In this document: positions 46,661 through 58,510 of the stretch, in pieces
How positions within the stretch are numbered: position 1 is the stretch's first letter
Layout: every line of letters begins with the position of its first letter
Made by a program: the position numbers and the translations under genes
The notes under the pieces: model-generated
The model's input: the letters and a program-made list of their open reading frames with translations, nothing else
Databases searched by the model: none
What the model was told of the DNA's origin: nothing
DNA from: Rapana venosa
Taxonomy: Eukaryota; Mollusca; Gastropoda; Neogastropoda; Muricidae
Assembly (NCBI GenBank): GCA_028751875.1
Contig: CM054167.1
Span: forward strand, 29,207,442 to 29,271,441
Length of the DNA: 64,000 nucleotides
Reading direction: 5' to 3'

Positions 46661-47870
46661 TACAGTATGTTGTCTGTTCTTTTTCTTTTAGAAAATGTTT
46701 CCTGTTTTCTATTCAATGCATTCTCTGTTTTCTAACCAGTAGATTGTCTGTTTTCTATCCAATGCATTGTCAGTTTCTTTCAATGCATTGTTTATTTTTA
46801 TCCGTGTGTTGTCTGTTCCTAGCCTGGTGCACCGTGCATGTTTTTATCAGTGTGTTGTTGTTTCCTACCAGTGCATGTCTGTGTTTTCTTACCATTCTGT
46901 ACCCTGGTTGTCTGTTTCCTATCAATGCATTGTCGTGTTTTCTATCCAGATTGCCTTTGCTGTTTTCCCATTCCAAAGCCTTCTTGTTTTCTACCAGTGA
47001 TTGTCTGTTTTCTATCCAATGTTTGTCATTTTCTATCCAATGCATTGTCTTTTCCTATCCCAAACGCATTGTCTGTTTTTATCCAAATGTGTTGTTTTTC
47101 CTGCCATGCATTGTCTGTTTTCTATCCACTGCTTGTCTGTTTTCCCATCCAATGCATTGTCTGTTTTCTATCCAGTGCCTTGCTGTTTCCCATCCAGTGC
47201 CTTTTCTGTTTCCATCCAATGCATTGTCTGTTTTCTATCCAGTGTTGTCTTTTTTTCTATCCAATGCATTGTCTGTTTCTATCCACTTTTTGTCTTTTCT
47301 ATCCAGTGCATTGTCTGTTTCCTATCCCATGTTTTTTCAATTGTTTGTTTTCCCTTTCCAATGCATTGTCTGTTTCCTATCCAATGCATTGTCTGTTTTC
47401 TATCCAATGCATTGTCTGTTTTCTATCCAGTGCCTTAGCTGTTTTCTATCCAGTGCCTTGGCTGTTTTCTATCCAGTGCCTTAGCTGTTTTCTATCCAGT
47501 GCCTTGGCTGTTTTCTATCTGGTGTGTTGTGTTTTCTATCCAGTGCATTGTCTATTTTCTATCCAATGCGTTGACTGTTTTCTGTCCAATGCATTGTCTG
47601 TTTTCTATCCAATGCATTGTCTGTTTAGTGTTTTCTATCCAGTGTGTTGTCTCTTTTCTATCCAGTGTGTTGTCTGTTTAGTGTTTTCTATCCAGTGTGT
47701 TGTCTGTTTTCTATCCAGTGTGTTGTCTGTTTTCTATCCAGTGTGTTGTCTGTTTTCTATCCAGTGTGTTGACTGTTTTCTATCCAGTGTGTTGTCTTTT
47801 TCCTATCCAATGCGTTGACTGTTTTCTGTCCAATGCATTGTCTGTTTTCTATCCAATTTGTCATCTGTTC
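46660..47870. repeat. 23-bp minisatellite in intron 7
   Basis: Unit core TTTTCTATCCAGTGTGTTGT, about 52 copies, noisy at 46680-47350 and cleaner at 47380-47850. Each unit has a pyrimidine-rich run ending in CCAG, so it mimics a 3' splice site. Phenylalanine/leucine/serine-rich frames through it (up to 326 codons) are artefacts. Confidence 0.95.
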
Positions 47871-47879
47871 TTTTTCTTC

Positions 47880-48178
47880 TTTAAAAATAAAATCGTCAAT
47901 TAATGTTATCAAGTTTGTTCTGTGTTCAGTATGTTTTCTGGGTTTTTTTTAACCTGCTGTCTCACTTTTCTCTCATTCCTTGGCTAGAGCTCCAAGGTTC
48001 AGCAGTGGCGAGAATTTGCACACATATATAAAAATATATTACGTGGCTGTTGTCCCAGCATCAAGGTGTGTTCATTCCTACTTCACTGTTCAGGGACTGG
48101 GACTGTGGGTGGTTTTTTCCATGGGGGTCTGTTGAATGTGTTGTCTGTAACTTATTCTGTAACTTATTCTGTGTACAG
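47880..48178. other. End of UROD intron 7
   Basis: Unique sequence with a 15-bp direct repeat (CTGTAACTTATT twice at 48145-48170) just before the exon 8 acceptor GTGTACAG. Confidence 0.7.
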
Positions 48179-48279
48179 GTTGTGTTTTGCAAAGATGTTC
48201 ACTTTGCCCTGGAAGAACTGTCTAAAAGCGGCTATGATGTGGTGGGGCTGGACTGGACAATTCAGCCGCTGCATGCTAG
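48179..48279 (+). CDS. UROD: Uroporphyrinogen decarboxylase, exon 8
   Basis: 101 nt, 33 codons plus two bases (phase 0 in, phase 2 out). It encodes [20 protein letters not shown], then [13 protein letters not shown] and the first two bases of an arginine codon. It matches [34 protein letters not shown]. The donor GCTAG|GTAGGT is followed by a 2-kb array of copies of this same junction. Reading past the donor gives AGG then TAG, so any missed splice stops at once. Confidence 0.95.
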
Positions 48280-50325
48280 GTAGGTGATATTCAGTCATTA
48301 CATGCTCATTGTTAGGTAGATGACAATTCAGTCACTACATGCTAATTGTTAGGTAGATGACAATTCAGTCACTACATGTTAGGTAGATGACAATTCAGTC
48401 ACTACATGTTAGGTAGGTGACAATTCAGTCATTGCATGCTAATTGTTAGGTAAGTGACAATTCAGTCACTACATGTTAGGTAGGTGACAATTCAGTCACT
48501 AATGTTAGGTAGGTGACAATTCAGTCATTGCATGTTAAGTAGGTGACAATTCAGTCACTAATGTTAGGTAGGTGACAATTCAGTCATTGCATGCTAATTG
48601 TTAGGTAAGTGACAATTCAGTCACTACATGTTAGGTAGGTGACAATTCAGTCACTAATGTTAGGTAGGTGACAATTCAGTCATTGCATGTTAAGTAGGTG
48701 ACAATTCAGTCACTACATGTTAGGTAGGTGACAATTCAGTCACTACATGTTAGGTAGGTGACAATTCAGTCACTACATGTTAGGTAGGTGACAATTCAGT
48801 CATTGCATGTTAAGTAGGTGACAATTCAGTCACTACATGTTAAGTAGGTGACAATTCAGTCATTGCATGTTAAGTAGGTGACAATTCAGTGACTACATGT
48901 TAGGTAGGTGACAATTCAGTCATTGCATGTTAAGTAGGTGACAATTCAGTCACTACATGTTAGGTAGGTGACAATTCAGTCACTACATGTTAGGTAGGTG
49001 ACAATTCAGTCACTACATGTTAGGTAGGTGACAATTCAGTCATTGCATGTTAAGTAGGTGACAATTCAGTCACTACATGTTAAGTAGGTGACAATTCAGT
49101 CATTGCATGTTAAGTAGGTGACAATTCAGTGACTACATGTTAGGTAGGTGACAATTCAGTCACTACATGTTAGGTAAGTGACAATTCAGTCACTACATGT
49201 TAAGTAGGTGACAATTCAGTCACTACATGTTAGGTAGGTGACAATTCAATTCAGTCACTACATGTTAGGTAGGTGACAATTCAGTCATTGCATGTTAAGT
49301 AGGTGACAATTCAATTCAGTCATTGCATGTTAAGTAGGTGACAATTCAGTCACTACATGTTAGGTAGGTGACAATTCAGTCATTGCATGCTAATTGTTAG
49401 GTAAGTGACAATTCAGTCACTACATGTTAGGTAGGTGACAATTCAGTCATTGCAATGTTAGGTAGGTGACAATTCAGTTACTACATGTTAAGTAGGTGAC
49501 AATTCAGTCACTACATGTTAAGTAGGTGACAATTCAATTCAGTCACTACATTTAAGTAGGTGACAATTCAGTCACTAATGTTAGGTAGGTGACAATTCAG
49601 TCACTACATGTTAGGTAGGTGACAATTCAGTCACTACATGTTAGGTAGGTGACAATTCAGTCACTACATGTTAAGTAGGTGACAATTCAGTCACTACATG
49701 TTAGGTAGATGACAATTCAGTCACTAATGTTAGGTAGGTGACAATTCAGTCACTACATGTTAGGTAGGTGACAATTCAGTCACTACATGTTAGGTAGGTG
49801 ACAATTCAGTCACTACATGTTAAGTAGGTGATAATTCAGTCACTACATGTTAGGTAGGTGACAATTAAGTCATTGCATGCTAATTGTTAGGTAAGTGACA
49901 ATTCAGTCACTACATGTTAGGTAGGTGACAATTCAGTCACTACATGTTAGGTAGGTGACAATTCAGTCACTACATGTTAGGTAGGTGACAATTCAGTCAC
50001 TACATGTTAAGTAGGTGACAATTCAGTCACTACATGTTAGGTAGGTGACAATTCAGTCACTACATGTTAGGTAGGTGACAATTCAGTGACTACATGTTAG
50101 GTAGGTGACAATTCAGTCACTACATGTTAAGTAGGTGACAATTCAGTCACTACATGTTAGGTAGGTGACAATTCAGTCACTACATGTTAAGTAGGTGACA
50201 ATTCAGTCACTACATGTTAAGTAGGTGACAATTCAGTCACTACATGTTAGGTAGGTGACAATTCAGTCACTACATGTTAGGTAGGTGACAATTCAATTCA
50301 GTCACTGCATGTTAGGTAGGTGACT
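48262..50325. repeat. 30-bp minisatellite built from the exon 8 donor
   Basis: Unit core TTAGGTAGGTGACAATTCAG followed by TCACTACATG. The true exon end reads ACAATTCAGCCGCTGCATGCTAG|GTAGGTGA, i.e. the first unit of the array. About 68 copies follow, some with TTAAGTAGG or an extra CTAATTG. The 30-bp length is a multiple of three, so the TAG right after the donor stays in frame in every unit. Confidence 0.97.
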
Positions 50326-50344
50326 GACCACCAGTAGTAAAGTG

Positions 50345-50705
50345 ACTGGCTGCAGTGCATGGCCTTCTGGTGCTGAGGTCTCTCAGTAGGGTGATGATGT
50401 TGAGACAGGCATGGCCTTCTGGTGATGTGTCTCTCAGTGGGGTGATGATGTTGAGACAGGCATGGCCTTCTGGTGATGTGTCTCTCAGTGGGGTGATGAT
50501 GTTGAGACAGGCATGGCCTTCTGGTGCTGTGGTCTCTCAGTGGGGTGATGATGTTGAGACAGGCATGATGATGTTGAGACAGGCATGGCCTTCTGGTGCT
50601 GAGGTCTCTCAGTGGGGTGATGATGTTGAGACAGGCATGATGATGTTGAGACAGGCATGATGATGGTGAGACAGGCATGATGATGGTGAGACAGGCATGG
50701 CCTTC
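50345..50705. repeat. About 52-bp minisatellite
   Basis: Unit with CATGGCCTTCTGGTGCTGAG, then TCTCTCAGTGGGGTGATGAT and GTTGAGACAGG, about six copies plus partial GATGATGTTGAGACAGGCAT repeats. Frames on both strands are repeat artefacts. Confidence 0.92.
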
Positions 50706-51140
50706 TGGTGCTGAGGGGTGCCTCTTATCAAGCTGGCATGTGTCTGTGTGTCATTATATTTGAATGAGCAACAAGAGAACATCAGTCATTGCAGGCAATA
50801 TTGTCAGTTCTAACACAATGAATGCCTAGTATTTTCTAATGTTTTGTTCCTGTACCTTTTTTTCTTCTAAAGTATGAACGTGAAAGAATGGATGATATAG
50901 TAAATGATGTAATTTGTTTGACATTTTATTATTTTTTTTAATTGTTAAAAAAATCTTTACCTAAGTGTGTAGGTGTATGCGCGTGCGCACATGCATGCAT
51001 GTGTGTATATATGCACATGTGTATGTATGTATGTGTGTAATTTGTATTTTGCAGTGTATTCTTTTATTGGTTTTCCTCTTTTTGTATTTATGAAAAAAAG
51101 CAAATGCACTACTTATTCAATGTACCATCCGGAAATAAAA
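50706..51140. other. UROD intron 8, AT-rich unique sequence
   Basis: Contains short GT/ATGT-rich runs at 50960-51040. No gene seen. Confidence 0.6.
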
Positions 51141-51149
51141 ATTTGACTT

Positions 51150-51370
51150 GACATGTATGTCATGAGACTGGAGAGAGAACAGCAAGAGAACATCATGTAT
51201 TGTATGTCATGAGACTGGAGAGAGAACATCAAGAGAACATCAGCTCTCACATCATGTATTGTTTGTCATCAGACTGGAGAGAGAACAGCAGCTCTCACAT
51301 CATGTATTGTATGTCATCAGACTGGAGAGAGAACAGCAAGAGAACAGCAGCTCTCACATCATGTATTGTA
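51150..51370. repeat. Minisatellite, left part (split by a LINE)
   Basis: Units with AGACTGGAGAGAGAACAGCA then AGAGAACATCAGCTCTCACA and TCATGTATTGTATGTCAT. The same unit resumes at 56060-56350 after the LINE. Confidence 0.92.
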
Positions 51371-51371
51371 T

Positions 51372-54300
51372 AATAATAATAATAATATATGGAATTTATA
51401 TAGCGCTGAATCTTGTAAAAAAACAAATAAATCGAAGCGCTTGCACTCAATCATTTACAGGCATGCAACTCTCCTTAAACATAATGAACAACAGATTTCA
51501 AAACCATGCGCCCCGATCGATGCACGCAAGCACGCCCACAAATGCCGCGTTTACGCGACACAACACACAAAACCCCCTTTTTTTTAAAAAAATTTTTTTA
51601 ATAAAAGGTTTAAAAAACCCCTTTTGGGGGGTTTTCCGGGGGGAAAAAGTTGTTTTTGGCTATTTAAGGGCCGTAAGGGTTTTTAAAAAAAAAGGGGTTT
51701 TCCTGTGGGAAAAGAAAAAAAGGAGGGGCCAAAATTTTTTTTTTCCCGGGGAAAACCGGGGTTTTTCCCCGAACGGGAACTTTAAGGGAAAAATTAAAGG
51801 ATAAACAAAAATTTTTCATTGAAAATTTGATTTTTTTCCCTCTTTTTTAAAAAAATAAGAATAGAAAAGGGGGGGTTTGTTTGTTTTTTCCTTTTTCCGC
51901 CTGCAAGGGTTTTTTTCCTTAAAGGGGAAGGGGGGGGATCCCGGGGGCCCCCCAAAGGAAAAATTACGACTATTTTAAAAAATTAAATACAACCCTTTAA
52001 TTCCCAAACGTACAGAATTAACCCTTTTCCCGGGGAAAAAGAAGCGCCGGTTGGGGAAAATTTTTATTTTTTTTTTAAAAACTATCCAAATTTTCATTTT
52101 CAAAGGCTGAATTTTTCCCCCCCTTTTTTTTTAAAAATTTATTTTTTTCCCTATAATTTTTTTTTCCCATTAATTTAACTTTTTTCCCCCCCCTTTTAAT
52201 TTTTTTAAAAAAAAAAAATTTTTTAAAACTTTTTAACCCCCCCCCCCAACAACTCCCCCCTTTTAAAAAAAAAAAATTTTTTTTTTATAAGAAAGGGGGT
52301 TTTTTTGGGAAACCCTTTTTCCCTAATTTAAAGGGGGTTTTTCCCCCCCTTTTTTTTTTTTTCATTTTAAAAAAAAGGTGTTTGAAAGCACAAAGTATCG
52401 GCGGCTGAACGAAGGGGAAGGGGGATGGATGTACGATGAAGACAGTTACAAGAAAAAGGGGTGCAGATTTGTGGAATTTTTAAAAACAGGGGTATTGATT
52501 TTATACCCAGTCTTTGTGAACGGGGCAGCCATGAAGAATCGCAGAAGAGGAGGATGTGTTCAGATTTTTTCTTTTTTTGGGACCACAGCTGCAGAGTTTT
52601 GTTGCGTTGAGAGAGTGGATAGATGTGCTGGTAGGCCAGCCAAGAGAGAATTACAGTATCAAACTAAAGAAAAAAGATTAACAACTTGGAAGTTGCATCA
52701 GGGACAGATACTTGCAAATCGCACTTTATGCCCCGAATTGAATAGCAAGAGGGGCGGTCTGGGTGATGAATTTTTCATAAGAGTTTGTTGTCCCAAGAAC
52801 TACTCCTAAAAACTTCACAATTTGGAAAAAGGGAACTGAAAAATTTGCCTTTTCATTAAGTTTTTGCGATAGAGGAAAGTTTATTTGGGTCCCTATGAGC
52901 AGGCTTCGTTTTTATGGGGCATTAAGTTGTAACTTGTTCTGAGTCATCCACTTTTAAATGCTTGAAGGCAGTAGACATATTGTCGGGAGGGAACAAGTTT
53001 TTTTTAAAATATCACTGCACGAAGCTGAGTTCATCCCCATAAAATGATACATAAGGGGTTTTTTATTATATGTGAGAGGGACCGTGGTCGATGGGTTTTG
53101 GGGGTCAACTCATACCAGAGGTCGCTGGTTCGATCCCCCCTCGGCTCTAAAACCCTTTTCTCCTATTTTCCCCTCACCCACCCATGTCAAGTGGGACCAG
53201 CCTGCTGGGGAAGTATCGGGCACAGACTACGCCGTCACAGGGGTGGTGAAAAGCCATCATTCCTTAACGCTACAAAAACTGGGATAACCCGGGCCCTTGG
53301 GGCCTTCGGCTCGAAAGAACAACTTTATTTTATTTATGTGAGAGTAGCATGAAGAGAGTAAAGAAACGGGGCCCCAGGACTGATCCCGCGGGACCCACTT
53401 TTCCTTTTGACAGGTTTTGATTGAATTTTGTTTACAATAACTTCTGGAACCGTCTGGGGGTATAAGTAAAACCAGGGTGAGGGCTTGCCGTTAAACCAAA
53501 CTTTTTGGGGCAAGAAAGAAAAATTAAGGGGATCTAGGGTTTCAAAGGCTGCAGATAAGCCCCAAAAAAGTGAGGGGGGAGATTTTTCCTGCGTCAAAGA
53601 AAAGTAAATGTATCTAAAGGTGGACAGGTGTCTGGGTGCTGTGGTTGGGGGCGATAGGCAGATTGAAAATGGGAAGGAGATCATTGGGAATAAAGGGACT
53701 GGCTTTTTGGAAAAATTTTTTTCTAATACTTAAGAAAAGGGGTAGTTTGGACAGGCCTATAATTCTTCAAATGTTGGGGTCGAGGTCAGCTTTTTTCATT
53801 TAGAAGGTGTGCTATTGCTTTTTTTAAAGCGAGGAAAATTTCCTGACACAAGAGATGATTTTACTATTTAGTGAAAAAGGTACAAAGTTGGGGAACATTG
53901 TGAGAAAACAGGGCAGGTATTGGGATCAAGGCGCAGTTTTATGCATTTCCTTCAGAATTGTCAGATTTCTTTTTCCATTGTGGATGGAAGGAAAAGAGAG
54001 AGTCCCAGTAAACTGGGGATCAGAGGCGCAGGCTGGAATTGAGTCTGATCCATCTGGAGCGTATTTGTGGACTTTGCCCTTGAAAAGAAGCAGAAAAGAT
54101 GGATGGAATTTTCAGGCAGGCTGTGGGTGTTAGGCAGAGGAGTTGTTTTTGCAGATCCAAGGAGATTTGAGGTGGGGGAAAAAAAGAGATTTTATGGATG
54201 TAGCACAGAGAACTTGGAAGAGTAGTAGTCTGTCTTTGCTGAATGGATTAAGAGTTTGACTTGTTTATTTGTTTTCGGAAAAGCTGTTTGTTGATTTCGG

Positions 54301-56045
54301 TTTTTGACTTCCGCCACTGCCGTTCTAGTTCGCGGGTTTGCTCTTCGCTATCAAGATGTCTTGGGTATACCGTGGCGAAACAGGGTCTGTCAGGGGGGAA
54401 AGATGGTCAGTAGGAGATGCATGCTCATCAAGCAGTTGGCGAGAAGAATAGTGTTATAGTGATCAGAGAGGTCAGTGTGGTCAGAGGTTTGTGAAAAACG
54501 TTCGGAAGCCTGTGAAGAGAAGGTATGAATGTCTAAGGCCTTAAGATGCGACGAGTAACATATTTCTTCTTTCTGACAGGTTTTGTGATGTTAAGATGGA
54601 AAAGAATGGCGGAATGATCAGAATGCAGTTCGTTGGTGACAGAAACAGATGTGACAAGATTAAATGAAGCATTAGTAATCAGCCAGTCTAAAATATACCA
54701 ATCTGTGCGTTGCTTGTTTTACCTTGAGAGAGAGAATGGTTGGACATAGAAAGGGGAAAGACGTTTGACATCTGGAGAAGACTGGTTTGTAAAATGGAAG
54801 TTGAAGTCACCAAGAATTATAAGTTTAGTGGGAGAGAGGCTGTAGTGGTCGAGGAGACTGGAATTCTTGTGAAAAAGAGAAGAGTTTGGTTTTTTTACGG
54901 GGAAAGGCAGCAGATAGTAATAGAGTGGGGCCCGGTAGGTTGAGATGTTTGCAAACTTCAAAAATTTATGGAGAAATTTAAGGTTTTTTTACGAAGGGAA
55001 AAAGACGGTTTAATGTCTTTGAGAATGAGGCATCCCACCCCCCCGGGGAGTCGGGGAAAGAAATAGTTTTATATCCGGAGCCACTGTTTTATTTTTGGTT
55101 CATCCCCATGTGTTTTTAAAAAGTTTCGGTAAATTTTTTTTTCAAAAGAGAAATCAAAAGTAGTCAGCTTTCCATTTGGAAGACAGACTGCACATTGAAC
55201 AAACAAAATTGAAGAGATCTGAAGGGGGGGAGAGGGTTTAAGTGAAAGTGGGATTTTGGGCAAGCATCAAGGAAGGGACAAGGCGTGGGGAAAGGGGGGC
55301 TAGCGGAAGAACAGACAAAAAGTTTTGGTGGGAATCGGATAAAGAGGTGAAAGAACTTTCAACCGAGATTCTTTTTTGAAACACATCTGATATACATCAC
55401 ACATCAGAACAAAAAACGTTTTCAGAGTCACAAACAAAAGAACAGGAACAGCTAAGGGCGGGGGGAGGCACATGGGGGAAAAGCTTGTCAGGGGGAACAA
55501 AGTGACGTCAGAGGTGAGGGGGGGGACACGGAGAGGAACCCACCACTGGGCGATGAAATCACCGCCTGTGTTCCCCGTCTGGTTTTGCGGCCCCTAATGC
55601 CTAATGTGTATAAAGCGCTTAATACAGAGCAAGGTGTACTGTTTTTGGGAAATTTTCAGGTGCGAGCATACCCCCTATGTCCGCGGCTCTTCCCCTGCCC
55701 CTGGAGCAGAACAACACACACTAACTTGATTGATGAGGGGGGGTCAGTTCGGAACACGTGCAATTTGTTTACCAGGTAGTTCAGATTAAAATGGGTCACA
55801 AAGACCACACAGTCAGGTAAACACAAATTCATAATCAATCGAAATTTTGAACAATTCAACAAAGATGAAAAATTATAAATCGAAAATCTCAAAAGTAGAT
55901 AACACAAAGAAAAATGTTTCTGATCAATAACTTCAGGGTGGATAAAACCAGAAGAATTAAAAATTCCCCGAGCACAAGCCCCAAAAAAACACCCAAACCC
56001 TCCACATTCAACCCCGCCACACAATTGCTGCCCGACCCGCCCCAT
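51372..56045 (-). mobile_element. CR1-like LINE, near full length, badly damaged
   Basis: Plus-strand AATAATAATAATATATGGAA then TAGCGCTGAATCTTGTAAA is the reverse complement of the LINE tail. On the minus strand RT pieces are readable at 53684-53334 (GLSAAFETLDPLNF, VIVNKIQS) and endonuclease pieces at 54961-54719 (SPTKLIILGDFNFHF) and about 55200. The order matches the element at 36740-40413. It interrupts a minisatellite (left 51150-51370, right 56060-56350). Many indels. 51560-52375 is nearly all homopolymers and is probably a bad consensus. Antisense in UROD intron 8. Confidence 0.82.
53045..53330 (+). mobile_element. tRNA-derived SINE inserted in the LINE
   Basis: GACCGTGGTCGATGGG (box A-like) and CGCTGGTTCGATCCCCC (box B-like) within about 60 bp, then a body with GTGGGACCAGCCTGCTGGGG and a T/A-rich end with AACTTTATTTTATTTATG. 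The family differs from SINEs A and B. Confidence 0.65.
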
Positions 56046-56049
56046 GCAA

Positions 56050-56360
56050 TAAATCTCTCATGTCCCTAGACTGGGGAGAGAACAGCAGAAACATCAGCTC
56101 TCACATCATTATTTAAGTCTCAGATTGTAAAGAAGACACAAGAAACATCAGCTCTTTACCATCTGTATTGTTGTCACAGACTGAAGAGAGCAAAGAACAT
56201 CAGCTCTCACTACATTATTGTATGTCTTCCTGGGAGAGAACAGCAGCTCTACACGTATTATTTGTCATCCCAAATGGAAGAGAACATCAGCTCTCACCAT
56301 GTATTGATGTCATCAGACTGGAAAGAAAAGCAAGAGAACATCAGCTCTCACATTTCCTGA
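56050..56360. repeat. Minisatellite, right part (split by a LINE)
   Basis: Same unit as 51150-51370 with more indels: GACTGGGGAGAGAACAGCAG and AACATCAGCTCTCACATCAT, about five copies. Confidence 0.88.
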
Positions 56361-56525
56361 AGTTTTTCAGAAAAGGACAACACACTTTGGACTGAATCCA
56401 GAAATTTGTGAAATTTTTGTGTTAGATCGACCCGAATAATTTTACATTTTTATGCGTATTGTTGCTGTTATCATTATAGTAATTTATAATTTTTTATTAA
56501 TTTATTGTTAAATTTCCTTTCAAAG

Positions 56526-56586
56526 ACAAAAAGGGACCCAGTTACTCTGCAGGAAATATGGATCCATCACCATGTTTGCCACCAAG
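56526..56586 (+). CDS. UROD: Uroporphyrinogen decarboxylase, exon 9 (indel-damaged)
   Basis: Between exons 8 and 10 the protein needs the segment ..VTLQGN.DPCALYA... Here, across frames, one reads VTLQ (56540-56551), then GNMDP (about 56552-56565) and AMF/ATK (56571-56586). One base is missing in the GGA of GN, and one more is missing around the cysteine codon after DP. The left edge follows TTTCCTTTCAAAG. The right edge is CCACCAAG before GGGATG, where a GTATG donor is expected. The downstream array repeats CACCAAGGTATTCC, which supports that edge. Surrounding sequence is noisy, so I favour sequencing error. Boundaries are uncertain by a few bases. Confidence 0.7.
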
Positions 56587-56755
56587 GGGATGTTTTTTTA
56601 TTTACCCAAGTCCCTTCCCCATGGCTTTACTAAACTATGTTCTTTTTCCATGGCTATTCTAAACGGTTTCTGTCACAATGGTTTCACCAAGGTATTCCTG
56701 TCACCATAGTTACTACCAAACTATGTCCTTCACATGGTTACCAGAGTTGTATGAT
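56560..56755. repeat. Short degenerate array seeded at the exon 9 donor (about 28-bp unit)
   Basis: Exon end CCATGTTTGCCACCAAGG is followed by CCATGGCTTTACTAAACTAT, CAATGGTTTCACCAAGGTAT, CCATAGTTACTACCAAACTA and CATGGTTACCAGAG. These five to six diverged units each resemble the last exon bases plus the donor. Confidence 0.65.
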
Positions 56756-56759
56756 CCTT

Positions 56760-58200
56760 AATCCTCGGCGGCCAATTCTCTCCCTTCTTTTTCCCCCACG
56801 ACGGACCATTGAAATGGTTAGTAAAAAAAATCAAAAAAAATACAAAACACTAGTAAGAAAGAAATTTCTAAATTATGTATAACATGCGGGGTTTACAATT
56901 AAAAATTTTAAGCTCTCACTTAGTAGAACGCTGTCGTCGAACCAAATCTGATCCCTGTATTTTTCCTGAGTTTGCTTCTGCCCCTCTTTACCGTAGGGCT
57001 ACTTCTAAAAGTGCAACAAACCCGGAACACAGGGAACACCCGATGCGCATTCGACTTTGGGACAGGCTCACAAGTTTGTTTAGCTGCACGATCATGTATC
57101 AGCCCCCACCACGTGAAAAATCTGCAAAAAAGCAAATCCGCTATAGCAGCGAGTCGCCCAAAAACCCGTGGCTTTACACCGATCCCTATTGGACAGCCGT
57201 CCTCGAGAGTTAAAAGGCCCTTAAAGTCCTAAGTTTTTGGGGGCCCCCCTTTTTAAGGCCCTTAAAGTCCTTAAAAAAAAAAACATATCCTTTCCCGGTG
57301 CTTCAAAAGTCTTTAATTTTTCTCTTTACGTAGACAAAAGAGAGAGACGCAGACGAGATATTTTTCAAAATTTGGCTCGCCCCTTTAAAGGGGGAAAGTT
57401 TAAAATACATAATATCAAAAATACAGAAAATCATTTGATCCTAAGTTGTACCAGCTTCATGAAGTGACTATTTCTCTAAGTTTAAAACCTTTACAAAAAT
57501 AAAGAGAAATTTGTATAACTACGGGTTTGTACAAGACATCAAAAAATTAAATTTTTAAACAAACGGGTTTTCCCTGAAAATTTGGGTTGAATATATTTCA
57601 CTCCAAGGCTGTAATTTTTGGCAACAAAAAAACAAAGGGATCCATTTCCTTTACCATTGCATAATGGGCATAACAAATCATGATCATTTTTGGGTTTATT
57701 CCCTTAAAGCGATGTACTTCAGATCAGATTACCAAGTCACACGGGCACATCTATTGGGGGCGATAATCCCAACCTCAAGTTTGCTGATACATCGAGGGGA
57801 CTTGCGGAAATGAACGGGAACTAGCCAACCTAGTTTTTACCCCCCGACAAAACATCTCCAATATGGCAGGGAGATCACTGCCATGAAAAAAAAAACCATG
57901 AAAAACGGGCCCAGCCTTCACACCAAGACAAAGTAGGGGGAAAAGAATTGAGGTGTAGATCATTCAAGACCTTTGGCTTTTATAAGTGAAGAAGGTCAAA
58001 AAACCAAAATCCTGCAAAGTCACAAACAATAGCAGCAATGGCAAAAGCTCAAACATCGGGAAAGACCAAAACATCTCTCTCAGGACTAAGGCAAGCTCTG
58101 CATGCCCTATCATCCTACAATCTTATGGTGCAAACCTGGGCATTGAAAGCAGATCACAAAAAAATCCAACTCAGAGATGAGATGCCCCCAAACTCCTTCT
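56760..58200. other. UROD intron 9, noisy sequence without a clear gene
   Basis: Rich in homopolymer runs. Some frames (56875-57213) are open but I recognise nothing. AGGCCCTTAAAGTCCT repeats at 57216 and 57257. Confidence 0.5.
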
Positions 58201-58229
58201 TTTTACTACCACACTACCCCCCCAATCTA

Positions 58230-58510
58230 AAACCTCCCCACAAGTTTAAAAGCACTACAAACCTCACCCATCAAAAAAAGGAAGCTCAGATGGGACGGAC
58301 ATGTGACTAGATAGTGGGCTTCCAAAAACCCAATGCAGGGAACAGTGCGGGGGAAAAGAAAAGGGGAGCAGACAGAGGAAGAAATGGGCAGACAACACCA
58401 CTGAATGGACCGGGAAGAGCTTCTCCACAACCCAGGCACTTGCACACAACCGCCGCAAATGGAGCATGCTGGTGCAACGTTCGTCACTGCAGTGCCCCTA
58501 CGACCCAGGA
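58230..58510 (+). mobile_element. RTE-type LINE C-terminal remnant
   Basis: With frameshifts one reads KKRKLRWDGHVT, then MQGTV and MDREELL, like the RTE C-terminal series KLRWYGHVTR, LQGTVRGGRRRGRQ and EWTGL. 5'-truncated, many indels. Confidence 0.65.

Noticed and set aside
46639..47818. Plus-strand frames of 281 and 326 codons rich in F, S, C and L, looking like membrane proteins
   Set aside because: They are a 23-bp tandem repeat read in multiple frames. 23 is not a multiple of three, so all frames look alike.
53855..54133. Plus-strand frame in 53.8-54.1 kb
   Set aside because: It is the shadow of a minus-strand LINE in a noisy region.
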